NCBI GenBank assembly: GCA_008711295.1
Contig: VUYV01000020.1
Span: 125,558-189,557, forward strand
DNA length: 64,000 nucleotides
From: Anarhynchus alexandrinus
Taxonomy: Eukaryota > Chordata > Aves > Charadriiformes > Charadriidae
Direction of reading: 5' to 3'
Positions 1-10,900 of the stretch are shown here, one piece after another. The notes under the pieces are model-generated. The model was not told where the DNA came from. It was given only the letters and a program-made list of their open reading frames with translations, and made no database searches. A program made the position numbers and the translations under genes. Numbering within the stretch: position 1 is the stretch's first letter; each line of letters opens with the position of its first letter.

Positions 1-80
1 ATCCTAACTTACATAAAATTTTTGCCTGAGTGATTAACTGAATGACCACCAATTTTTTTTTGTTGTTTTTGTTGGTTAAG
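1..80 (+). other. 3' end of the preceding BIRC6 intron
   Basis: The stretch has a T-rich tract and ends in AG at 79-80, directly before the first coding exon. No coding potential is seen. The branch point may be in the TGATTAACTGA sequence around 31-41, which resembles the vertebrate branch consensus. Confidence 0.75.
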
Positions 81-381
81 GTGAGCACTCCAGTGGTTAC
101 GTCGACCACGCAGGAAAAGCAGAAGGACAGTGATCAGTTTGAGTGGGTTACCATTGAACAATCGGGGGAATTGGTGTATGAAGCACCAGAAACAATTGCT
201 GCAGAACCTCCACCGATCAAGTCAACAGTTCAGACTATGTCTCCCATACCCGCGCATTCTTTGGCTGCCTTTGGTTTATTTCTTCGTCTCCCGGGCTATG
301 CTGAGGTGCTGCTAAAAGAACGGAAACATGCTCAGTGTCTGTTGAGATTGGTGTTGGGAGTTACAGATGATGGTGAAGGAA
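81..381 (+). CDS. BIRC6: BIRC6 window exon 1 (scaffold region)
   Basis: This exon encodes fragment residues 1-100 plus the first base of the next codon. It begins with Val-Ser-Thr-Pro and includes a polar, acidic first half (around the residues DQFEWVTIEQSGELVYEAP) and a helix-like, Leu-rich second half (LAAFGLFLRLPGYAEVLL). Both are recognisable as the part of BIRC6 several hundred residues before the UBC domain. The donor GTATGT at 382 splits a Ser codon that the next exon completes. The acceptor AG is at 79-80; starting at 81 in phase 0 makes the total length an exact multiple of three. The exon start itself reads AAG|GTGAGC, which looks like a donor, so the exact first base is slightly less sure than the other junctions. 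Confidence 0.93.
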
Positions 382-1371
382 GTATGTGCTGCAATTACTA
401 TGTTTCTTTGTAGACCACGGCTAGATCATTTTACTTAAAGTTATTTACGCTGTAATGCTTTTAGCAGGAAGTTAGAATTGATTTGTGCAGAACTGTGTTG
501 CTAGCATCTTGGATAGTCTGTTGTCCCTAAATATTAAATTCTGTCCAGCAAAGTTTTGTCACAATCATCAGTATTCAAGTGTTCTCATCTAGATGTCAGA
601 ATAATTGTAAAATAACTGCTGATAAAACTTACAATGACAGTGTCAAGATGAAAGTGCGTTCAGATAGAACAATCTGAGTAGCTGGGTATGCTCAACTAAT
701 TCAGAAAACGTATAATTCTGCAACCAAATGCAGAATAATATGGATAGGAGCATAGCTACGGCAGATGTAGAATAAATTGTTGAATAATACCATTTTAGAA
801 AAGGAGAGAAAGACCTAAAGATCATAGCGATCAAATTAGCTGAGCAGAAGCTCTACCTTAAGTGGTGTGGGGTGAGTTCAGAGGGAGAAATAGGGTATTT
901 TTCGATGAATGAAAAGATGAGTTGAGAGACAATTTGTCGTCAGTATCTTTGCAACCAAACCTGAAATTCTGCATATAGTTCTAATATTTGTATTTTTGTG
1001 TTTTGAAAAACTGGAAGAGTGTATGTGAAAGATGTTTTAGTATTTTTAAGACATTTCCTTTCATTATGACTTTTGAAAAGAATGCTGCTTTTTCTATGCA
1101 GCAATCAACTGAAGTTAGTCTCTATTCAGCAGCATAGAGTGGTGGACAACGTGTATTTTGTAAGACCAACTGAGAGACAAAGAGTCTTGTTTACTCTTCC
1201 TTCTGTTTGTTTTTATTTCTCTTGTACTTAGGTGCAGGACAGTAGACAAGAATAAACTGGATAACAGAAATTCATTCTGGCTGCTTAGTCCCACCTAATT
1301 TGAGTAGTAATTAACTGATGGATATGCAGTCCCTCAGATTTTTGCTACTGGAAACAGTTTTGTATCTCTCT

Positions 1372-1421
1372 ATTAAAAAAAAAAACAAACAAACACAAAA
1401 CAAAATAAAAAAAAACCAAAC
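1372..1421. repeat. A-rich low-complexity tract
   Basis: Runs of A broken by single C residues (AAAC units) followed by another A run. Seen directly; likely an old A-rich simple repeat without further meaning. Confidence 0.7.
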
Positions 1422-2115
1422 CCCAACTGAAACCCTTACAATTTGGGTTGCTTTCTTTCTTGTGTGTGTGCATCCACTATTGCTATTGGAATACAGTTCT
1501 GGAACATCTTTTTCCTGATAGGTAGGGGCTGCTTTAATTTTCAGCCTAAAATTATTCATCTCCAGTTTGTGCCCATTTATCATTGTGCCAGCATTGTTCC
1601 TCATCGTAAATAGCTCTTCTTTCTCTGATGCATTTGTTGACAGGAATTGTATTCCCTCTTAGCCTTTGTTTTTGCTGGACTAAACAGTCAATTTCTCCCT
1701 TCCCTAAGCCAAATGTCTGAATTCAACTCTTTACCAAATGTGGCATTAGTTGTACACAGTAGTCCACATTAGTTCTCTGTATAAAGCATTAATAATTTTG
1801 TTTTCTGTTGGAAATGCATCTTTTCCTATACCTCTTTACTTTCTCGCATAACGTGAAGAGCTGAAATTATAAATCCATGACTTAGAGATTAAACATGGAT
1901 TCAGTTGTCTGCATAAATAACTCATGGACAAATTTTTAGATTTTCTCTTTTTTTGTCTCTTTGTCATTTGGCTATACCTGCAGTTCTGGAAGTTTATCAC
2001 ATGGGCTTTTTTCCAGAGGTGTTCAGTTTTATTTATGAAGATCCCAGTCAGAGGACTTTTTGCTTCCTTGTTGTTATTGTCTTTGCAAAGAGTATCAGAT
2101 AGATATGAATTAACT

Positions 2116-2172
2116 CGTGTGTGTATGCATGTGTGTGTAGATACATATATATACAAATATAGACATACATAT
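2116..2172. repeat. TG/TA-rich simple repeat
   Basis: Interrupted GTGTGTGTATGCATGTGTGTG followed by ATACATATATATACA and further ATACAT units. It is a degenerate alternating purine-pyrimidine microsatellite inside the intron. Confidence 0.7.
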
Positions 2173-3115
2173 TTGTAATGTATTTCAGTTTAGACCTCTG
2201 GATTATTATGTAGCTGACGAACCCTAAGAATGAGGGAGACAATAATATAAATATATTTAAAACAAGAAGGAAACTTCTGAACAGTTGGCTATGTTGAGGT
2301 ATTTTCAGTTGTCAAATACCTGTATTTACATATGCACTGGGAAGGAATGAGAAATGCATTGTTAAATACAGAAGAAATTGAGACAGTTTCCCGATCAGAG
2401 TACATTGCATTAATAGGTCACCTCACTTTGTTATTTGAAATGTGGCTTTTAAAATAGGTAATTTTTGCTCATAATGCAAAAGGATTCAAAATTTTAAATA
2501 ATTCTACTACAAAATTCAGACATTCAGCTCATCTAATTAAAATTATGTTAGTATTTCACCATGTATTCAACTTGAATAGCATCGTGGCTTGGATTGTGTC
2601 GGTGCCTTAATTCCCACTTTGAGCACGTGAATATGAAAAAAAAATCTTACATCATGGTAAACTACAGCTCCTTGTCCACTGAGCTGCTATTAACTGACCA
2701 CGTGCATTCTTCAACTTCCGTAGTTGGAATGCTTTAAAAATAAATAAAAAAAATTAGTCTGAACCACCTTCATTTTCTTCATTCAGAAATATGACCTCAA
2801 TGTAGTCAAATACAGAAGAATACTCACTATTATTCACAAACTAGGTTTTCTCCCTGGAAATGGCAAATCAGATTTTATAACTTTGGTTCTTAACCAAATC
2901 CATAAAGGAAATAAAGAAACATTCTTTCTTCTACACTCTTCTCCTGCTGAAAAGTTTTTGTGAAGAGAAACCTAGTATTAGATAGCTTACTATATGCCAA
3001 TGCTTAAGTCTACTATATTTCTGTATGTGTTGTTTACAAACCATTGCAGAATTAACAGGCTGTATTGAACTATTGAAAGAAAATGTGGTTTTGATATTTT
3101 TCCTTTTCAATCTAG

Positions 3116-3333
3116 GTCATATCCTGCAGTCTCCTTCAGCAAATGTGCTTCCAACTCTGCCCTTCCACGTGTTGCGTAGTTTGTTCAGCACTACACCATT
3201 GACTACTGATGATGGAGTACTGCTGAGGCGGATGGCACTGGAGATTGGGGCTATACACCTTATCCTTGCTTGTCTGTCTGCTCTAAGCCACCACGCACCA
3301 AGAGTGCCCAACTCTAGTCCCAACCAGGCAGAG
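3116..3333 (+). CDS. BIRC6: BIRC6 window exon 2 (scaffold region)
   Basis: The exon encodes fragment residues 101-173 (the first Ser codon is split with exon 1). It reads His-Ile-Leu-Gln-Ser-Pro, then the helical segments LPTLPFHVLRSLFSTTPL and LEIGAIHLILACLSALSHHA, matching the BIRC6 helical scaffold. The acceptor is TCTAG at 3111-3115 and the donor GTAAGT at 3334, a perfect consensus. It ends in phase 0 after Gln-Ala-Glu. No enzymatic motif is visible in this segment; its role is structural, as part of the large ring-like dimer scaffold that holds substrates near the UBC domain (family knowledge). Confidence 0.96.
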
Positions 3334-5693
3334 GTAAGTTTAGCAGTGGAATAATTGCCACTGAGAAGCAGGAAGAGTTTTAACTATTAAAAAAAAAATA
3401 ATTTCCACGCTTTCATTATAGTCTAACTTCTGCAGACTTGGCACTTGAATAAAGAGCAAAAATAATTTGAAAGTACTTGATTAAGTAATTGTCCTTGCAT
3501 GTTGCAAGTAAACATAGTAATCATGAAATTTAACCAACAAAGAAGGCTTGTCGTAAGGCATTAAGGTGTAATCAGTTTCTTTCACAGGACCTTCTTTTTC
3601 AGTGCGTGAGAGGCATAATGCTCAATGGATGGTGGTTCTTTAATCCTCATTAGATAGCATGACCTCATTACCTTATTTAGCATGCATCATCTAAACTCTA
3701 CTGGCTGCAAATTATTTCCTCTTAAATGCTTCACAAACGTAAATGAGTTGTGAAAATTAATGAATTAATGCAGTGATTTTTTTATCCCCTTTTTACTGAT
3801 GGGGAAACGAGATCCAAAGACAAAAATTTTCCATAGCATTCAAGATCCCGAGTCAATCTCCAAAATTCAACTTTTTCAAAGTACTTACTGTATTATACCA
3901 CCCTTTATTCAGAACGTGTATCCCCGATTTATTTTTTTTTAGGATTATGGGTTGCCATTTCTGCACAATATACCAACTGTATATAAAGGAGTTTTTAAAA
4001 AAATTAATTACTTGCCCTCTTTAGCATCTTTGTCACAGAGGCATACATGAAAAAGTTTCTGGTGGCTAAATATGGCTAAGTAGATGCAAAATATAGGGCT
4101 GTCCATATTTTAGCAGCTCTGATACTGATGAGGGGTTGAGCAAGGAAGAGATGAAGCTGTGTATGAGAATAATTCACTTTAATGGCTAGGTAAATTTAAG
4201 GGGAAGCTGGGATATTCTGCTCCTAATGGGGTATGAGGCTGCCGACACATTAATGCCTTAGCATTATTGCACTTTTGGAGGGAAAGGGCAACCATTAATT
4301 CTTATCTCTGCTTCAGTTCTACCGTGACCCCTTAAACAGCTTGCTTTCTCATACTCCGTATGTATCAGGTGATAGATGGTAACTTGAAAGTAGAGCTCCA
4401 TCAGGCCTGCACCGAGGCTTGTATTTCTGGGGCCAGGCTTTCCCTTAAGTGCTTTAAGTCAGTGCTCGTGACAGTCCTCTTGAGTGTTAAAGGCAGGGCA
4501 CGTTCATGAGTGATGTAATGAGTAATGTCTACATGAGAATAACCACACAGCTATTTCATCACTGAGGTGCTTTGCATTCCCAATGTAAAAGTTAAATGGT
4601 GATTCCAGACTACTCTCAGTACTGTACTTCATAGGTCATAATTTTTTTACCATTACAGTCTGCTCATAAATAATTTCTCTCCCTTCAAGTATAATCCTGA
4701 ACAGTCACTGAAGAAGATCTGAACAGAAAATGAAAATTTTCAGGGCTGTAAATCAAATATTACAAATAAAAGTTAGGCATCTACTCACATGACATGGTTT
4801 CCAGTAAGGCTAATTGTCACTGAGTAACTCTAATGAAAGTAGCAGGTGTTTATCGCTTTAGAAAATGAGGTCACTTGTTTAGGGTGGCATAATTAGGAAG
4901 GCATTAGTTAAAAATGCTTTTTGCATCCTTTTTGCCAAAGATCTGGTAAACTTTGAAAATTAGCGCAGCTACTTAAATAGTTTCCTAAGGGCTAAGCAAT
5001 ACCGTATTGGAGTTATGTTAGTAAAATGCAGTGAAGCAGACCAGTGGAGAAAGCTGTACGAACCCCTTTGGAAAACTTCTGTCTCTCAGGACGTTTTAAG
5101 GACAAGGTATTTCCCCCCTATTATCTGGAGAGGAAATAGTGTGTGTTTCAGTGACCCAGAGATCATGTGTCAGAGCTATACGTGTAACTTACACCTCTTG
5201 CCGTTTTGGAGCATTTATCAGCACATGCTTAAGCTGCTGTACCTTTGGTTCTGTACTTTTGACGATACTTCTGCTTCCGTTCACTTCGTCTAATTATGCT
5301 GTTAAACTTGACTAGGTGTTAAACAGTAATAATTACAGAGCTGTGATGGTTAGCATCATATGGATTAAGTAGCATTTTAATACCGTTAATCATTTAAGCA
5401 GTAACAGTATCTTAAAAGAGAACAAAATGGGCTTACAGAAGAATAACTTGCAACGATTTAGCGCTGACCTGCACTGGAACTCCATGTGTGTGGCAGAGTC
5501 TTTCCTATCTAAAGCTTTGAATTCCCCTGAATCCAAATGATACCTTTATTAAGTTAATAAATTGGGATTACCTTTTTTTGCATAACAAAGGCTTTCTAAA
5601 GAACTGGTTCATAAGATGAAAAAAGTCAAATTATTGTAGGGGTTTTTTTAATGGTTGGTTGTTTGGTTTTTTGTTTGTTTTTTTTTAACTTAG
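3334..5693 (+). other. BIRC6 intron (2.4 kb)
   Basis: AT-rich intronic sequence with no recognised repeat family. Short reading frames such as 5015-5293 show no family features and are not counted as genes. It ends in a T/G-rich tract before the AG at 5692-5693. Confidence 0.85.
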
Positions 5694-5858
5694 CCACAGG
5701 TGTCAAGTACACACAACAGTGCATCAACAGAAGAACAGCAGTTGTACTGGGCTAAGGGTACAGGCTTTGGAACAGGCTCCACAGCTTCAGGATGGGATGT
5801 TGAACAAGCTTTGACTAAGCAAAGGCTAGAAGAAGAGCACGTGACCTGCCTTCTACAG
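5694..5858 (+). CDS. BIRC6: BIRC6 window exon 3 (scaffold region)
   Basis: The exon has 165 nt, phase 0 at both ends, and encodes fragment residues 174-228: Pro-Gln-Val-Ser-Ser-Thr-His, the Gly-rich stretch KGTGFGTGSTASGWDVEQAL, then a charged helix TKQRLEEEHVTCLLQ. The Gly/Ser-rich part is probably a loop between scaffold helices (inference). The acceptor is AACTTAG at 5687-5693. A second AG at 5698-5699 gives a 6-nt tandem acceptor that would drop Pro-Gln. The donor is GTGTGT at 5859. Because it is symmetric, skipping the exon would keep the frame. Confidence 0.96.
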
Positions 5859-7762
5859 GTGTGTAATAATGACATTTTGATTAGTGATAAGCATTTGAAA
5901 CGCTACAACCTGGATAATAAAAATTGAGCTTGTATTTTTTTCAGTCATGTAGCACAATAATTATGGTATTTGGAGAGAAGATTAGTTTACAACTGCCCAT
6001 CTACATGAAAAAGGGTATAGGTGATGTTGTGAGTGAGGCTGTGTTCAAACGTCAGTAGGCTGCTGCATAAAAAAGACCTGAGTGGGTAAGCCTGGGTGAC
6101 AGTTCTGAATAGACAGTGAACCAAGAACCGTTCCAGTGTATTTCCCTGGAGCTGTCATATATCTCTATGGATATAACTGCATTCAGTCAAAAGTAAAGAC
6201 TGTCCATTAAAGGAGGGGGGTGTTGGAATAGGCATTTTGTTTTGTGTGCCAAATAATCTTACCTATTCGTTTCTCGCATATTTTTGCTCTGCTTTAAGAA
6301 GATGCCCACAGTTGTTACTGGTGTCCATGAATGCATTATGCCAGTGTAACAAAATCTCACGCAGACATACTATAAAATCATGAGTATGTCAATGAAATGA
6401 CAATAGTAAATCACCAGTAAATATCCAGATCTTAGCAAAACTCTGATGCCTTCCAAAATCCTCATTCTAAGGAGAGGAAAATCCTGCATAATTAGGCTTT
6501 TCAGTCCACTGTGAAATGTGACCAACCCCTGTTATCTTAGGTCAGTGTAGGGAAAATGAGATTCTATCTAGTCATGAAAAATTTCATTCACAGAACTGTC
6601 AGCTCAAATGCATTAGCTAACCTCACTGTGGGGGTAAAGCACAAAGGAAATGAAATTCTGAAAATGCCCATGCCCTGACTAGTGAAGATATCATTTTGAT
6701 GTTATCAGTTATTCCAGTCACTGTAGATTACACGGCACAAGTATCACATCCCTTGCAAAAGCAAAACAAATAAAATCTGAAAGAATTTTCCTAAGCAAGA
6801 AAGAGGAAAATCACCTGAATTACCCTTGGCGAAGCTTCTAGGCAGTATTCTGTATTATGAGGTTTAGCTATAACTGTCATAAGTCATGAGGTAAGGAGGC
6901 ATTTGCTTTGGGCAGTCAACAATTGTAGGAAGAAGTAGAAAACCCTTCAGCATTTTCCTGAAGATGTCAGTCAGTTGTACAGCAGACTTTGCCTGGTCCC
7001 TTCTCTAGGAAGGTTGTTTAGAAAAATTCTGTTGTATGTAGTGCTGCTGATAAGAAGCTGCAGCAAAATGCCATGGGAAAGGGGTTGGAGCAAAGAGGGA
7101 GAATGAAAGAAAGGAGGAGAGGCTAAAAAGGTGAATAGAGACCCTGAGACTTCAAATAATACAGCCTTTAAAGACTTGAAGTTACTTATTTGAGAGTACA
7201 ACTGCACAAATCGGACCCATGGAAATGCATTCGGTTGTACGTCTACAACACACGGTGAGGGCCTGTGAACTCAGCAGGAACTACCCTTGGGACAAGCAGG
7301 TGACTCCCCTGCCGTCACTGAGGGGCAGGCTGCTCTTTGGTTACTGAAGCAAGAGCTGTGCTCACAAATGGTTGTTCCAAGTAGCTGTCATGCTTTTGTT
7401 GCTAGTGGGTGTTCTGAAGTGAATGGGACTGATCAGCTGCATGTCTCAGTGGTGTGAGCTGGCAAACTCCTGCTTTGAGTAGTAATTCCAGCAGTTTTGT
7501 CAAAATTCATATTAATTCATCTCTTAATGCCATTCAGAATTAAAATAGCTATTTAATTTTAGCATTAGCCAAAGTTGGAATCATAATCTAGTAACTGTAT
7601 AGAATCTCTTCTGAGAGATCTTTGGGACTGCTGAAATAAATACCAGTACTGAATTAGCAAAATAGTTAGTGAAGTATTATGGTGTCTTCCTTAAGGAAGG
7701 AAAGTCAAAGTTCTTTTGCCTAAAATAAATCAGGTTTGATTAAATATTTTTGTGTATTTCAG
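5859..7762 (+). other. BIRC6 intron (1.9 kb)
   Basis: Ordinary intronic sequence with no supported gene, repeat family or RNA. It ends with TTTTTGTGTATTTCAG at the exon 4 acceptor. Confidence 0.85.
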
Positions 7763-7931
7763 GTTCTTGCCAGTTACATAAATCCTGCAGGGAGTACATC
7801 AAATGGAGAGACCCAAAGTAGCCATGAGGGGAGAGGACAAAACAGCAGTGCTCTTCCATCCGTTCTCCTGGAGCTACTCAGTCAATCTTGCCTCATCCCA
7901 GCAATGTCATCGTACCTCCGCAACGATTCAG
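7763..7931 (+). CDS. BIRC6: BIRC6 window exon 4 (scaffold region)
   Basis: The exon encodes fragment residues 229-284 and one extra base. It starts VLASYINPAG, continues through a polar loop (roughly 20 residues rich in Ser, Gly, Asn and Gln) and ends with the helix-forming LPSVLLELLSQSCLIPAMSS, then Tyr-Leu-Arg-Asn-Asp-Ser. The polar loop is where I would expect most divergence between birds and mammals. The acceptor AG is at 7761-7762 and the donor GTAATG at 7932. The single G at 7931 combines with TT of exon 5 to form Val. A 29.5-kb intron follows, the largest in the window. Confidence 0.96.
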
Positions 7932-10900
7932 GTAATGCGCCGTTCTCTCCTTCTAAATGAAAGTTGGCTTCTGTCAAATAAGTTTTTCTCTAAACAATAG
8001 GTAGTTCTGGCTAGTTTCAGTACGTTTGCCAATTTAGAATTGTACTAATGGAATGTTCACTTGAGCCTTAGAGAACAAAATGATAGTGTTCGTGGAAGTA
8101 CTCATTTGTTGTAAGAGTTTAAACTCTGTTGTTTAAATGTCTATTTTAATTTGAAATTTAATTCATACACTGTTGAAATGAACAGAAAAATAGTATTTCC
8201 ATCTGAAAAGTTTATATTTTAGTTGTTCTGTGTAAGATATATGGAGAGAGTACTTTATACAAAACCATGAATCTTACTGTGAAGAAAAATGTTCATTTTG
8301 TGAGAAAATTGAGCAGGTGTATGCATGAAGTTGGTAAATGTTGCACATATTAGGACAATTCTCTTTTGCTTTGATGAGAGCTTTTTCTGCTTTTTTTAAA
8401 CAAAAAGCAAATCAGTTATATGTAGTCATCACATTTCTACTCATAATTTTAAAACAAAGGCATTTTGAGAGTTTCATCCAGTGTGTTGTACCGTGCTGTG
8501 AAAACTGTTTCAGTTGTACAAGGTAGTGTCAAGCAGTAAGAGTTAAGCAAATGCCTGTGTGGAGCTAACAGCAAAACCAGCAGGCTGGGTTTGTGATTTA
8601 TGTTGTCTCATTAGATGACAGGCTTTAGTATGAAGATATTGATAAGCATTTTTTCTTCAGATAACTGTCAGCCTGAAGTTTTTAAGCACTGCCTTAGCCT
8701 TGGGTTGCATTTTTGTTTAGTGGTTTTGAAAGGATGGATTTAATCCCTAAGTAGCAAAAGGAGTTGTTTCAAATCTGAATATTTGGTTTTGGACCCTTTT
8801 TTTGCTTGCCCTATTTTTTGAGTAACAGCTAAACGTCTTGTCACAATACTGCAGTTCTTTGGAATGCCGGTTGTAGGGTGTGGTGATGTGAATTTCTTGA
8901 AACAATGTCATAGCTTCTTGTTGAATTACACAGTGTGTTTTATCTCCAGGGTAAAAGAGAAATCATCTGTGTCTTAAGTGTTTACAAAGCTACATAGGAC
9001 TAAAACAAGAATGTGGCTCTTTTAATCTGTGGTAACTAGGGCATTACATAATCTTGTATGATGGAATGGAAGTAGTTCAAAAAGTCTGCTGGGGCCTCAT
9101 AGTAAAACTAAAAATATGAAGATGTTTTACTTGCCGGTCCACAGTTTTATACCTCTCCCTAATTTTGCGATTAATTTGTTGGTTCTATTTTGCTCGTATT
9201 ACAGTGAGGAAAATGAACTCTGTAGCTTATGCACCAGGCTCATTATTGCAAATGAAAATCTAATATAAAGCAATAAACTGAATGATAAATCAAAACAATA
9301 AAGTAATCTTTCTGACAGATACTCATAAACTCTTCTTTGTTGAGGTAGAAAGGAGAAGTCACTGAAAGACCTGGCAAAAATGCTGTGTTATCTAAAGGAT
9401 GAAGCTGTTGGTTCTGACTTATAGATGAATCGTAGCTGTTGAAATTGTTTTTTGCCGTTTTCAGTAGGAAAACGTATCTGTTAGTATAAGTCACCTTTAA
9501 CTGGGGAAGAACAGTCAGATACTGATATAAGAGATGAGATATGTGGCTGGTGGAGAGAAGCTCAGACTAGTTTGGCTTTCTGGGACCATTTGTTTTCCCA
9601 AAGTACAAAGAAAAGGCAAAGTTTCAGTGGGAAATGTTCATTTTAGGTACATTTTCCACCGCTGGACTCTTATTTGTGGTTGGCAGGGGATGTTCGTATG
9701 TTGTGCTTGTGAAATAAAAATTAGTAAAGAGTGAACAAAGCAGGTGCTTCCTGCTTTTTCATAAATGGATCTGGAGCTCTTAATGTAGCAGCATTGTTAT
9801 GCTTAATACATTGATCCAAGCGGTAGTCGTAAACGTTTCCTGCTTTATTTTTTCAAAATTCCATACATAAAACTATAATTAACAACAGTGTTGTTCGGGA
9901 TTGAAACAAATAGCTTTGCAGGCTTGTATGAGTCAAGCTTGTCTTTGAAATGTAATAGGATATCAGTATGAGAGGGAAATGTGCAAAAAGGCATGACTTC
10001 TCGAAAGAATGTCATCTCTTCATGAATATTTGTGTTGGATGCATTTAGTTTGAAAGGAGTCCCTGAAAATAGTTTGTCTTAGTGATAGCCAGGCATAATT
10101 CCAATGCAGTAATTGCTCTTCAGTTCAAAAGCAGCCAGATAATTCTCACATTAATGAGTCTGAGTTGCAGGTGATGCTGGGGCTCTAGGTGTCACTAACA
10201 GAGTGTCAGGAGACATAGCTGACAGAGAGCCTGGCTGTCACAAGAGAGACAGAGGTTGAGAAGCTCTGGAGCTATGTTAAGCTCTGGTACAATGCTCATA
10301 AGACTGAAAAATTCCCTTCTCTAGTAGGGCTGAATGCCTACTCAGAGGTAGCAGGAAAGGGAACAGCATTATTAGTAACACTCATGTACATGGTCATCTA
10401 GTTTTCGGGACCGGTGTACCTTCTGCTATCAAAATGTACTTTCCTGTGGAAGAAGCAGGTACTGTATTCTTCCTGTAACATGCTGGACTGAGAAATCAGG
10501 ACACTGCATATGGGATGCTAATAGAGCGTTCCCGGGTTCTGGCACCCCAGCAGGTACAAGCTGTGCCCAGCACAGAGTTGCTGAAAATCGCTATTTTCTG
10601 TCAGCATTAACTTTCTCAGACTTGAATGGATGCTAGTGGTACCAGGTAAAGGTTGCCCTTATGCCGGAGGTATTCATCCATTACATTTTTGGTTTTGCTG
10701 TAAACAGTTGCAATAACTGATCTTCACATATTACATATCTTCCATATGCACAAAATTATGTGGGAAAATTTTTCTATAAAGAAATATAATATGCAATGAA
10801 GCTGCTGGGTGTGCTGTTTCCCTTTATTGCACATTGGGCTGATACCACTATGGTGATACAAGATAGTCAGTATTTTGGTATTGATGAGAATTTTGTATTT

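Larger units (their letters stand above)
382..3115 (+). other. BIRC6 intron (2.7 kb)
   Basis: AT-rich intronic sequence. It holds an A-rich low-complexity tract near 1374-1421 and a TG/TA-rich tract near 2116-2172. I see no coding exon, RNA gene or recognisable transposon. It ends with the pyrimidine tract TTTTTCCTTTTCAATCTAG before exon 2. Confidence 0.85.

Noticed and set aside
5015..5293. 92-codon plus-strand frame between exons 2 and 3
   Set aside because: It is intronic and not in frame with BIRC6 exons by any visible splice pair; the residues show no domain.
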